NCBI GenBank assembly: GCA_945829235.1
Contig: CALZUA010000025.1
Coordinates: 1 to 47,173, forward strand
Source of the DNA: an uncultured Clostridia bacterium
GTDB taxonomy: Bacteria > Bacillota > Clostridia > Oscillospirales > Ruminococcaceae
Length of the DNA stretch: 47,173 nt
Direction: 5' to 3'
Shown here: piece by piece, positions 1 through 7,964 of the stretch
How positions within the stretch are numbered: position 1 is the stretch's first letter
Layout of the letters: every line of letters starts with the position of its first letter
The notes under the pieces: generated by a model
What the model saw: the letters and a program-made list of their open reading frames with translations, nothing else
Told to the model about the DNA's origin: nothing
Databases searched by the model: none
Program-made: the position numbers and the translations under genes

Positions 1-30
1 TCAGCATTCGGGCAATTGCCCGAATGCTGA
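1..30. repeat. Perfect 30-bp palindrome at the window edge
   Basis: All 15 base pairs match (half-site TCAGCATTCGGGCAA). It lies inside the coding sequence of the IS30 transposase remnant, where it encodes ordinary family residues (SIRAIARML), so it may be fortuitous. It may also mark where an assembly stopped, since a self-complementary word folds an assembly graph back on itself. Confidence 0.85.
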
Positions 31-881
31 ACCGGTCGCCGTCTTCGGTGAGCCGTGAATTTAGGAGAAATAGTTATGCTAACGGTACATACGCCGCTCA
101 TCATGCAGACAAACTTTATAAGAAACGCCGAAAAAACTGCGGCAGAAAGCCAAAATTAAAAAGTGGAGCTGCCCGCGCATATGTTCTTGAAAAAATGGCG
201 CTAAGATGGGCGCCTGAACAGATTGCAGGTTGTGCAAAGCGCGATAAAGAACCGTTCAACATATCTTTCCCAACAATTTACCGGGCGATTGACAAGGGAG
301 TTCTGCCACCTCAGCTAAAGAAAATCATGCGTTTCAAATAGAAACACAAAAAAGGATAAACGCGGCAGAATCCCCAATACCACGCCAATAAGCGAGCGCA
401 CGGCAGGTGCAGAAAACCGTACCCGTTTCGGTCATTGGGAGAGCGACACCGTTCTCGGAATGAGAAAGACCGGTTGCTTTGGGACTCATGTTGAACGCAA
501 ATCGGGATTTCTTGTTGCTTTCAGAATTGACGACAGACAGGATAATGCGTTCAATAAAGCTACTATTGAAGCCTTTTCGGTTATTCCCGATAAGTTGAAG
601 AAAAGCTTTACGGTAGACAACGGCAAAGAGTTTGCTGCTCATCAGGAACTTGCCGAAGCAACGGGCATGAAAGTTTATTTTTGTGAGCCTTATTCGCCCT
701 GGCAGCGTGCACGAACGAAAATACCAACGGTCTGCTACGGCATTTTTTCCCGAAAGGCACTTCCTTTGCCAACGTTTCCGATGACGATTTGCAGTTCATA
801 GTCGATTTGATAAACAATCATCCCAGAAAACGCTTGAATTACCTTACTCCCTTTGAGGTGCTTAAAAAATTTTTCTCGTAA
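3..881 (+). pseudogene. IS30-family transposase, 5'-truncated by window edge, two frameshifts
   Basis: Three reading-frame pieces together spell one IS30 transposase. The first piece (3-338) carries the helix-turn-helix segment SIRAIARMLNRSPSSVSREF. A +1 shift near 338 (AAATAGAAAC) moves to the second frame, which has the DDE segment: RFGHWESDTV with the first Asp and TVDNGKEF with the second. A 1-nt loss near 708 (CGTGCACG where the family has CGTGGCACG, WQRGTNENTNG) returns to the first frame, giving TNENTNGLLRHFFPKGTSF with the catalytic Glu and the usual end NNHPRKRLNYLTPFEVL, stop TAA at 879-881. The start lies upstream of the window. With two shifts the gene should be inactive, unless they are sequencing errors. 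An IS30 right end would be expected just after 881. Confidence 0.9.
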
Positions 882-1154
882 TTGTGTTACACTTGTATTG
901 ACAATCTATCATATAATAATTGTGTGAAAATAATGAGTGCCATTTTATTTCGTTTTCCCCCCAAAACACGTCACACTTATGCGCAAGAGCTTGACTTATT
1001 CAATAATTTTACAAATTCTTGTCCGCTATTTGTACACTAAGGTTATAAAAAATTGTTAAATATTAAAAGGGATGAGGTTTTGCTATTCTGCAAAAACGGC
1101 TATAAAATGCGATTTCACTCATTTACGAGAACTTTCAAAAAGCCGAGAGTGATT

Positions 1155-1177
1155 TTCGATTCCCGTACGGGTCACCA
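1155..1177 (+). other. tRNA-Glu 3'-end remnant (possible att site) in a gene-free stretch
   Basis: These 23 nt read TTCGATT (T-loop), CCCGT (T-stem 3' strand), ACGGGTC (acceptor 3' strand), A and CCA. From memory this is the 3' end of Firmicutes tRNA-Glu. The upstream bases do not form the rest of a tRNA: the T-stem partner ACGGG and the 5' acceptor GGCCCGT are missing. A lone tRNA 3' end is what site-specific integration into a tRNA gene leaves at the far end of an element. The rest of 882-1201 holds only AT-rich sequence, presumably the IS30 right end, and no gene I can support. No integrase gene is in the window. Confidence 0.55.
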
Positions 1178-1201
1178 AAGGGTCTGAAAAAGAACACCAC
1201 A

Positions 1202-2704
1202 CTATAGCTCTGTTCTTATCAAGTCCTTGAGAAGAATTGGCTGAGTTTTTATTCCAAGAAAGCTATAAATATCTTTTGCTTTATTGAATAAGATATTGTC
1301 ACATGTTACAAAGAATGTACATTTTGAAGCTAGAGTCATATGGTCAATATCGTAGTAACTGCTTCTGACTTTCCTGAAGCTTTCCTTTCCATATATGGGA
1401 TATACTGCATTTCTATTGTCTTTCTTATTTATTTTGTCTCTGTGCAATCCAATGATATACATAAGTCTTGACAACGATAATATTGAAATTCTGAGTTCAT
1501 GTAATGATAGGTCTTTTTTGACGAAGAGTTCTTCATATTCGTCTATCATTCTCCTATCAATACCAACCATTCCTAGAATACAATTCATATCTTCAATGCT
1601 TGGTAGGTCACGCTCGTAATTTTTATTTTCCGACTGCATTTTCCTTGCATTAGCAACTATTTCTATTAGCGTTTTATTTCCGATATTTGTGCTATACTTC
1701 TCTTGAAATTGTTTTAAAATCGTCTTATTTGTTAATTCAGCACGAATGCATTCTTCAACTTCTGCATAATCATTTATGCTTACATAATTTTGGGCATAAG
1801 CATAAAAAGAATTAATATCGCAAGAATAGAATGCGATCCTATCATTCTTGTCTCCGAATTCCATATATCCTTTGGTCAGATTTTGTATTGCTTCCAGCCT
1901 CTTGTTTTCGTACAACGAATTATTCATGCGAGTGATTTCTTCCAGATGAGATAAACTATATACTATTCTAACTGTCTCCTGATCTGAAAGCTTATCAAGA
2001 GATTCCTTAATATCCTGTAGTTTTTCGTATCTGTCATAAACGTTAAAATCTAAATAATATGTTATGTATTCGGATAGATCTACCTGTGAAAAAGATGGGC
2101 GTTCAAGATATTTTACTTTTTCGTTGCACGCCAATATATTGTCCAGATTAACACAGAATTTCCACGCATAAACGAATTGGTTAAGTTCAGCGATATTCTG
2201 ATTGTCCAGATATTTGGTTAAAGCGCTTGCAATAGCGCGGTAATTAACAAAAGAATCACACCGCTGACAGGAATTCATCATTTTTTCACTTACAATAAGC
2301 AGAAAGACATGAAATTGTAATTCTATGTTTATTTGGTGGAGCTCCTGCTCTTTTTTCAGGCTGCATGTTTCATCCAATAAACAGAATATTTTGTTTGGCA
2401 GGTATTTACATATGTAACATCCCATTTCGCTAGTATCCGGTTCCTGACCATAATATGAAAGTATTCTGAAGTAATTGTGTTTCAGAGTGTTGAATGACAT
2501 TATTTTTTCGTAGCATAAAATATTGCAGCTTTTATTTGCAAACTGGTCAAGAAATTCGGATTGTATCGAATAATAAGCTCTCATTTCTAACAGAAGCGCA
2601 TTGAGAGTTTCAGGATTTGATTTGTTCTTTTCTAAATCGCTCACAATTACTGTCAACCGTTGCCGAAGTAAATCACAATAATCACATTTCGTTAACATTT
2701 CCAT
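1202..2704 (-). CDS. Cys-rich protein with C-terminal PIN-like nuclease domain
   Basis: Predicted 500-aa cytoplasmic protein, not recognised as a named family. The start at 2704 (MEMLTKCDYC) is preferred because GAGGT lies 7-8 nt before it; an in-frame ATG 18 nt upstream has no such site. The N-terminal 150 residues carry Cys pairs (CDYC 7-10, C60/C64, CYIC 96-99, CQRC 147-150) that could bind zinc. From about residue 210 it reads like a PIN domain: YYLDFNVYDRY (Asp219), YSLSHLEEITR (Glu255/256), YDIDH (Asp452/454) and FFVTCDN (Asp469), the four acidic positions expected for a Mg-dependent RNase. The insert between the second and third motifs is longer than in small VapC-type toxins. It follows the XRE-ImmA gene by 133 nt on the same strand, so it may be the effector of that cassette. 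The PIN call is motif-based. Confidence 0.6.
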   Translation of the reverse strand: MEMLTKCDYCDLLRQRLTVIVSDLEKNKSNPETLNALLLEMRAYYSIQSEFLDQFANKSCNILCYEKIMSFNTLKHNYFRILSYYGQEPDTSEMGCYICKYLPNKIFCLLDETCSLKKEQELHQINIELQFHVFLLIVSEKMMNSCQRCDSFVNYRAIASALTKYLDNQNIAELNQFVYAWKFCVNLDNILACNEKVKYLERPSFSQVDLSEYITYYLDFNVYDRYEKLQDIKESLDKLSDQETVRIVYSLSHLEEITRMNNSLYENKRLEAIQNLTKGYMEFGDKNDRIAFYSCDINSFYAYAQNYVSINDYAEVEECIRAELTNKTILKQFQEKYSTNIGNKTLIEIVANARKMQSENKNYERDLPSIEDMNCILGMVGIDRRMIDEYEELFVKKDLSLHELRISILSLSRLMYIIGLHRDKINKKDNRNAVYPIYGKESFRKVRSSYYDIDHMTLASKCTFFVTCDNILFNKAKDIYSFLGIKTQPILLKDLIRTEL

Positions 2705-2837
2705 ATTGGTACCTCGCTTCATTATTTTTTTTGATCTGATTAGAAATAATGCTTTGCCTTAAACAAGCTGACGGCACTGGTGCAAAAATAGAATAAATGC
2801 CTTAATTTATTATATTTACTATAAATTTGAAACATAG

Positions 2838-3986
2838 TCACAAAAGTTTGATTGAAATGTTGGGCTTTCCCGAATTATCATTCAAAGTTCCTTCCGGGAG
2901 GCACAACAATTCCTCTATATCTTTAGGATAGAGAGAAAGATTTTCACACGACATCTCATTGACAAACTCACTTGGAGTAAAAACCCCCTCATCAAAAAGC
3001 AGATTAACGGCAGAGCACAAAATTGATGGTTTTGCAGTTGTAAGTATATCATCAAACGGTTCATTTTTCCTTATTCCCAATTTCTGCATCTTTCTCATAA
3101 GCGATTGATATGTATCATAGTCAATCAATCCAAGAAACCATGAGCGATAAATCATTGCCGCTATGGAAACCTTCCACTTTTTCTTCATCTGATAATAGTA
3201 GTTCAATTTTCCTGCATAGTTTTCAAAATCGCAAATAAAGGCTTCCTTTGGCATTAAAAAAGCAGCGGCAAAATTATTTGCCTCTTTCTCTTTTTGCCTA
3301 AATTCATCGGGAGATAGGCTTTCAATATCCTCATTCCACTCGTGCAATAAAATATGACCTAATTCATGGGCTACATCAAAATGAATTCGCGCAGCTGTAT
3401 TCTTATTCTTCGACAAAGCAATTGTGTATCTAGTGACACCGTCAATCTCAAGGCTCTTGCTAAATGCGTCTATCGTGTCAGATGATGTATAATATGCCGA
3501 TACAATAATTCCATTATCTTCGCATAGTTTTATAATGTTTTCTATTGGTCGTTCTGCAAGATTCCAACACTTTCGCAAAGCTACAGCAGCTTCTTCATAA
3601 TCAGAGTATTCATCTATTGACGGCAAATTGATTTTCGGAAAAGACACATACTCACTGAGAAATGAATATATTCTGCAAATCATTTCAATTTTAGCAGTCT
3701 GTTCATTTCGATATTTTTTGTTTGTTGTAAGTAATGACCGAAAATATGTTGACCTAGCTATTTTAACTTCGCTCAAATCCTGCTCATAAAAGAAGGAAAA
3801 CGGAAAGTCTAAAGCTTTGCTCATAAGAAAAACCCTATCAGATTCCGGTTCAACTTTGTTGCCTTCATATAACGATATCATCTGTCTCTTGACACCTATC
3901 TTTTCTGCCAAATCAGCAACAGTAATTCCCCTGAAAACTCTCGCCAAGCTTAAACGTTCACCGTTAAAGCTCTTTATTCGTTTCAT
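2838..3986 (-). CDS. XRE-family regulator fused to ImmA/IrrE (M78) metallopeptidase
   Basis: 382 aa. Residues about 10-65 form an XRE/Cro-type helix-turn-helix (ITVADLAEKIGVKRQMISLYEGNK). Residues about 160-260 form a COG2856/M78 zinc peptidase, with HELGH at 207-211 and a downstream glutamate in KEKEANNFAAAFLMP near 235. Such proteins act as repressor-proteases of integrative elements (ImmA of ICEBs1 is a stand-alone version) and also occur as antitoxin-like partners. The gene overlaps the upstream gene by 4 nt, which suggests translational coupling, and has AAGGA as ribosome site. A role controlling the neighbouring PIN-like protein is inferred from position only. Confidence 0.88.
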   Translation of the reverse strand: MKRIKSFNGERLSLARVFRGITVADLAEKIGVKRQMISLYEGNKVEPESDRVFLMSKALDFPFSFFYEQDLSEVKIARSTYFRSLLTTNKKYRNEQTAKIEMICRIYSFLSEYVSFPKINLPSIDEYSDYEEAAVALRKCWNLAERPIENIIKLCEDNGIIVSAYYTSSDTIDAFSKSLEIDGVTRYTIALSKNKNTAARIHFDVAHELGHILLHEWNEDIESLSPDEFRQKEKEANNFAAAFLMPKEAFICDFENYAGKLNYYYQMKKKWKVSIAAMIYRSWFLGLIDYDTYQSLMRKMQKLGIRKNEPFDDILTTAKPSILCSAVNLLFDEGVFTPSEFVNEMSCENLSLYPKDIEELLCLPEGTLNDNSGKPNISIKLL

Positions 3987-4744
3987 AGACTGCCTGTCCT
4001 TTCTTCATCTTCCTTACGCAATTCAACGCTCGATAATCCACGTTTCTTCAAACGCTCGCGAGATTTTCCGGTAAGTTTAACCTTGGTCGAACGATCATCT
4101 ACAGGATTATCAGATACGTGCTCAATACGAGCACTAACCTCATCACCAACATCTATGTATCCACGCAAATCGATAGTTTCACATATTTCAAATCTGCCGT
4201 TTACAGCACAAAGTTTTATATCAGTAATAATATGATTGCTTTCGGAAAACAGCACTAATGCAAAACGTTCAACAACCTCACTGGATACATTTATATCGCT
4301 GCAAATCTTCTCAATGGTACGGATAACCTCTTCATCAGGCGTTTCTGCATCAAAACCAGCTAGACGAAATTGATCACTTTCAACATCTGAATTAAAGCAT
4401 TTCGCCAAACAAGTAATGTAATGATGAAATCTTTTCGGCGATTTGGATAACTCCATAAACCTTTTTTCACGCATCACGGCATAAAGAGTATTTGTCGCAC
4501 AATCAAACAGCACAGCTAAATGCCACGGATTACGAACAGTATATCCTACTATAACTGTATTGGAATTGAGCTGCATCATGTTCCCATATACATAATCCCA
4601 TTTTCTCATAGAATAACTGTTTGAATTGCTTCTTGCGAGTCCGGATCTCTCATAGTCGAGAATTATGTCATCGCATAATGCCTTATGTAAACAATTCACA
4701 ATATTTCTATTAAGTTCTTCAGACGGTTTTAAATACTTTCCCAT
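3983..4744 (-). CDS. Conserved hypothetical protein, first gene of XRE-ImmA/PIN cassette
   Basis: 253 aa, start supported by AGGAGGT 5 nt upstream. I do not recognise it with confidence; its middle (SMRKWDYVYGNMM) reminds me of DUF5986-type proteins found beside XRE-ImmA genes, but this is from memory. There is no signal peptide or membrane segment. The C-terminal 60 residues are highly charged (KVKLTGKSRERLKKRG, then an acidic tail). It is the first gene behind a consensus promoter at 4787-4815 and its stop overlaps the start of the XRE-ImmA gene, so the two are probably made together. Confidence 0.7.
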   Translation of the reverse strand: MGKYLKPSEELNRNIVNCLHKALCDDIILDYERSGLARSNSNSYSMRKWDYVYGNMMQLNSNTVIVGYTVRNPWHLAVLFDCATNTLYAVMREKRFMELSKSPKRFHHYITCLAKCFNSDVESDQFRLAGFDAETPDEEVIRTIEKICSDINVSSEVVERFALVLFSESNHIITDIKLCAVNGRFEICETIDLRGYIDVGDEVSARIEHVSDNPVDDRSTKVKLTGKSRERLKKRGLSSVELRKEDEERTGSL

Positions 4745-4786
4745 ATTACCTCCTATTTTTATTTACTGTCTTTAAGGGATATTATT

Positions 4787-4815
4787 ATTATAGCACGTTC
4801 TCCATTTTTTGTCAA
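4787..4815 (-). promoter_or_regulatory. Sigma-A promoter of the XRE-ImmA/PIN cassette
   Basis: On the minus strand TTGACA (4815-4810), 17-nt spacer, TATAAT (4792-4787), a perfect consensus about 40 nt before the start codon at 4744. Confidence 0.85.
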
Positions 4816-4910
4816 GTAGTTTGGACTTTTTTTTATTTTTGTCAAATACTTGATGCTGTTATATGTAATTTGCAAATTGGTTATTATAATATTTGAAGTA
4901 TAAGCACAAT

Positions 4911-4935
4911 AAAAAGAGCGGAAATCAATCCGCCC
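4911..4935 (-). terminator. Intrinsic terminator after the Rpn gene
   Basis: On the minus strand a 7-bp stem (GGGCGGA / TCCGCTC, one G-T pair) with a 6-nt loop and TTTTT, 20 nt after the stop of the Rpn-family gene. A similar hairpin ends the decayed Rpn copy at 30243. Confidence 0.75.
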
Positions 4936-4954
4936 TTTAATCTTATTCAACACC

Positions 4955-5755
4955 TCACGCCGAGCGCTTCTTGATAAGCTCCTCGACCTCGGAGAGAGAC
5001 AAATTTGAAATTTTCGCAATCTGTTCAACCGTAAAAATGCCTTCGTCAATCATACGAAGAGCAGTGTCAATGCGCTCTTTTTGCTTAATTTCCTTGCTCT
5101 CACGCTGAACAATATCATCAATTATCTTGCACATACCTTTTTCATCCTCTCTTTCCTTCGTTAATTTGGCAGTGTCCGAAAGCACCTCATAATGCATTTG
5201 CTCCGGATTTTTGCACTTAAAATCACTCATCAACTTTCCCAAAGCAGTATCATCGGTAATCTGCGAATTCACATATATTATATGTGATTTATCGTGAAAA
5301 ATTTCACCTGTTTCAGCTATCACTCGATTGATTGTGTACAACGGCAGACCTTTTCCCAGAATGTCATTTTCGGTTATAAAAATTACATAGGTTTCCGTCA
5401 AATCCTTGAACTCCGCGCCTTTTTCCACAACATTCGCGTCAATCAAGCTGCTGTTGAAACGCGCTCTTTGCGGCACGGCGTCCTTATCGTTGCGCTGAAC
5501 CTCGATATTCAGATAAGCTCCGGTTTTGTCCCTTGCGAAAACATCAAGCCGCACTGCCCTGCCGTGCAAATTCGTGACCGAATACTGCGTTTTGCACTCG
5601 AGAACCTCGATATCATCACGTTTCAAAATGATTCTCAACACAAGCTCGCAGCAAGCCTTATCCTGCAAAACAGCCGACATAAAATTGTCGTCCATCAGGC
5701 ACATCTCGTCAATTTCCGCTTTGTACTTTTTGCGCAACTCAGAAAAACTCTCCAT
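4955..5755 (-). CDS. Rpn family PD-(D/E)XK nuclease (recombination-promoting / transposase-like)
   Basis: 266 aa from ATG 5755 (MESFSELRKK), chosen because GGGAGG lies 7-8 nt before it; an ATG 24 nt upstream lacks a site. The N-terminal half matches the Rpn / PDDEXK_2 family: RLDVFARDKTGAYLNIEVQ gives catalytic Asp71 and the Glu85-x-Gln87 pair, followed by RARFNSSLIDA and YVIFITENDILGKGLPLYTINR. The C-terminal end (IAKISNLSLSEVEELIKK) is the common Rpn tail. Family members such as E. coli RpnA promote RecA-independent recombination and cleave DNA; some are linked to phage defence. It is a single-gene unit with its own consensus promoter and terminator. A gutted second copy lies at 30243-30404. 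Confidence 0.88.
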   Translation of the reverse strand: MESFSELRKKYKAEIDEMCLMDDNFMSAVLQDKACCELVLRIILKRDDIEVLECKTQYSVTNLHGRAVRLDVFARDKTGAYLNIEVQRNDKDAVPQRARFNSSLIDANVVEKGAEFKDLTETYVIFITENDILGKGLPLYTINRVIAETGEIFHDKSHIIYVNSQITDDTALGKLMSDFKCKNPEQMHYEVLSDTAKLTKEREDEKGMCKIIDDIVQRESKEIKQKERIDTALRMIDEGIFTVEQIAKISNLSLSEVEELIKKRSA

Positions 5756-5783
5756 AGATTTCCTCCCGTGGTTTTCCAACTAC

Positions 5784-5812
5784 ATTATAACACACTTTTT
5801 TACTATAGTCAA
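5784..5812 (-). promoter_or_regulatory. Promoter of the Rpn gene
   Basis: Minus strand TTGACT (5812-5807), 17 nt, TATAAT (5789-5784), then GGGAGG and ATG at 5755. The same spacing and nearly the same spacer (ending TAGTGTGT against AAGTGTGT) is kept in the decayed copy at 30376-30404. Confidence 0.85.
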
Positions 5813-5838
5813 GGGATTTTTACACTTTTCCTCCGCGC

Positions 5839-6003
5839 TTATCTATGTACTAATTTGTCAAGCGCCAGCGCGAGCATCTCGAACTGTAACAATGTTTTCT
5901 GTGAGGGGTCGCCCTCGCGAATGCGCATTGTTCTGCGGATTTCCTTGGGTATGACAATACGTCCGAGGTCGTCAATCCTGCGGACAATTCCTGTTGCTTT
6001 CAT
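5839..6003 (-). CDS. AbrB/SpoVT-type DNA-binding protein, C-terminally truncated, copy 1
   Basis: 54 codons. Residues 1-33 are the swapped-hairpin AbrB DNA-binding domain (MKATGIVRRIDDLGRIVIPK, then EIRRTMRIREGDP). Full-length relatives continue with the second half of the fold and a regulatory region; here the frame runs after GDP into SQKTLLQFEMLALALDKLVHR and stops. The missing beta-strand probably leaves it non-functional or altered. It has an AAGAAAGGAAA ribosome site. The 100 nt in front of it (6004-6103) are almost the same as those in front of copy 2 (26616-26716) and contain a 16-nt palindrome TTTCCG-GTGT-CGGAAA at 6048-6063, a possible self-operator. Confidence 0.72.
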   Translation of the reverse strand: MKATGIVRRIDDLGRIVIPKEIRRTMRIREGDPSQKTLLQFEMLALALDKLVHR

Positions 6004-6136
6004 AGAAAATTTCCTTTCTTGTTTTTATATAGTAATTTCAGATAAGTTTTCCGGTGTCGGAAATATTGTCTGCGTTTTTCGGGAATTTATTCTTTTTTCG
6101 ACAAGATTTAATGCAATTTTATGATATCCGCGCCCC

Positions 6137-6165
6137 TTGACAAAATGTGCAAAACGTGGTAAAAT
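6137..6165 (+). promoter_or_regulatory. Promoter of the Ser-rich lipoprotein gene
   Basis: TTGACA (6137-6142), 17 nt, TAAAAT (6160-6165), 37 nt before the start codon at 6203. Confidence 0.8.
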
Positions 6166-6202
6166 ATAGTTAAATTCACAAAAAATTCAAGCAGGAAACT
6201 CT

Positions 6203-6979
6203 ATGAAAAATATAAAAATTGTTGGAATAGCGGCGCCGGCGGCTTTTTTTCTTGTCGGTTGCGGAGAAAAGTCTGTTGGCGAAACTAGCAAGAGTTCCGT
6301 TGAATCTACAACAAGTTCTTCATCGAGCGTTGAAAGTTCGGTCAAGTCCGAGGAAAGCGAGCCAAACTCGACTTCCGGCGGGCAGAACTCTTCGAGCTCT
6401 GAGGTCGCCGACAACCAAGACATCCTCAAGAAAGGACAGACCTCACAGGGCGACTCAACAACAGATAGTTCTTCGAACTCCAACACCTCAACAGATGTTT
6501 CCACATCCGAACCCGACTCCACGAGCGACACTCATGAGCCCGTCTCATCTAGTAGCAGTTCAGGTGAAACCTCCAAACCAACATCATCTAGCAGTTCGTC
6601 AACCAAGCCCTCAAGCTCTAGCAGTTCCTCCACCACAAGCAAGCCTACATCTAGCAGTAGCAGTTCAGGTGGCAACACCTCGTCCTCATCTAGCAGTCAG
6701 CCCTCCTCATCCTCCACATCGTACGCCACCGCGCCCACCTCAAAATCCTGGAACCCCGACGCCCCCGGCAACAAGCCCGGTCCCTACGGCGGATACTATG
6801 ACGCATCGGGCAAGCTCCATGCTATAAAGGCTAACGTTCCGAAGGATTCTTATGGTTATCCTGTAATATCTTATGAGTACGAGTATGGCGATGGGCATCT
6901 GACCAAGGCCGAAAAGGAAAAGTGGGATGAGGAAGAGCGTCGTATTAGTGCAGAATTTGATAGTCTCCTTGGCTTATAA
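6203..6979 (+). CDS. Ser/Thr-rich lipoprotein
   Basis: 258 aa, start with GCAGGAAA site. Residues 1-20 are a lipoprotein signal (KNIKIVGIAAPAAFFLVGCG) with the lipidated Cys at 20, so it is anchored on the outer face of the membrane. Residues about 25-180 are a low-complexity Ser/Thr/Pro spacer, built at DNA level from repeats of TCTAGCAGT-type codons. The only folded-looking part is the C-terminal 70 residues (YGGYYDASGKLHAIKANV, YEYEYGDGHLTKAEKEKWD). The function is unknown; a surface stalk carrying a small domain is the simplest reading. It is followed after 28 nt by another exported protein, probably in the same transcript. Confidence 0.8.
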   Translation: MKNIKIVGIAAPAAFFLVGCGEKSVGETSKSSVESTTSSSSSVESSVKSEESEPNSTSGGQNSSSSEVADNQDILKKGQTSQGDSTTDSSSNSNTSTDVSTSEPDSTSDTHEPVSSSSSSGETSKPTSSSSSSTKPSSSSSSSTTSKPTSSSSSSGGNTSSSSSSQPSSSSTSYATAPTSKSWNPDAPGNKPGPYGGYYDASGKLHAIKANVPKDSYGYPVISYEYEYGDGHLTKAEKEKWDEEERRISAEFDSLLGL

Positions 6980-7007
6980 CAATTAACCCTCGCAAAGGAG
7001 GAACTAA

Positions 7008-7964
7008 ATGAAATACAAACCAAAAATTAAATATAAACTAATGGCGGCCCTCGTGGCCGCCTTTTCACTATTCTGTCTCACCCTTCCAGCTTCGGCGTAT
7101 CAAGGTAGCAATGGTGGATTTGCAAGTGCCAACTGGTCCGATGCAAACCCACCTATTGGCTATGCAGTTAGTGTTGATAATTTTGCATGGCGAGTAGACC
7201 TTTATGTCTCCTGTAATGCAGATGGAAAAATAAACACAAACACAGATAGTATAGATTATAATCTATGGCCAATGGGTTCACTTCTCTGTACAACAGAGAG
7301 ATTTACTTCATCTAGCAGTACAACCTATATCCAAACTAATTACACAAATGAAACCCGTAACAAATTTAATAGTACCGGACGTACTACATCTAATAGTGAT
7401 GGAGATATCGGAGGTATTCAGTACACCCTCCCCACACTCACAGAGTTCGACCCAGCAGCTGGAATTTACACCTCTTACACCCCCAATGGCACAAAACACA
7501 CCGTCGCCATCGCCGACGCCGGGAGTGTACACCTCTTCAATCGTCAATACAATACTCCTACAGATTTCCAAGATGTACAGGATGGTATCACCAAGGATAA
7601 AGACACGGCTAACGGATATGTTGCTGAAATTATAAAACAGATTATTCTCAAAAGTTACGGTAATGATATAGGTGCCTTTGCCCGCGATATAGCCCAAGTA
7701 ACTGGTAAACCTATTAGAGAAAAACTAATTGAAGTAATGAGTCAGAATATGGACGAGAATGGTAGAGTAAAAACAGAAGCACTGATACCATACGTTTTAC
7801 CAACCAGCCCTGAGTGCCTAGTCGAATGGGCAATTGTTGTTACACCTATGATACAATTCTATACAGACACCCTTTTCTATTGTTCCAAAGACAGCGCGGC
7901 TAGCTTAAAGCACGACGGCTGTGAACTTCCGTATGTATCTAACGGCGAATTCGTTATGCTTTGA
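7008..7964 (+). CDS. Secreted protein of unknown function, C-terminus possibly fused to kinase debris
   Basis: 318 aa with a strong AAAGGAGG site. Residues 1-31 are a Sec signal peptide (KLMAALVAAFSLFCLTLPASA, cleavage likely after ASA). The mature part is rich in Asn, Thr and Ser, with no domain I recognise. Immediately after the stop at 7964 the DNA reads, in another frame, as the ATPase domain of a histidine kinase. The last 40 residues (FYCSKDSAASLKHDGCELPY) look unlike the rest and could already be kinase-derived, in which case the natural C-terminus has been lost at a deletion junction. Confidence 0.65.
   Translation: MKYKPKIKYKLMAALVAAFSLFCLTLPASAYQGSNGGFASANWSDANPPIGYAVSVDNFAWRVDLYVSCNADGKINTNTDSIDYNLWPMGSLLCTTERFTSSSSTTYIQTNYTNETRNKFNSTGRTTSNSDGDIGGIQYTLPTLTEFDPAAGIYTSYTPNGTKHTVAIADAGSVHLFNRQYNTPTDFQDVQDGITKDKDTANGYVAEIIKQIILKSYGNDIGAFARDIAQVTGKPIREKLIEVMSQNMDENGRVKTEALIPYVLPTSPECLVEWAIVVTPMIQFYTDTLFYCSKDSAASLKHDGCELPYVSNGEFVML

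Noticed and set aside
1117-1177. Complete tRNA-Glu gene
   Set aside because: Only the last 23 nt fit; the anticodon, D-arm and 5' acceptor cannot be placed, so it is a fragment at best.
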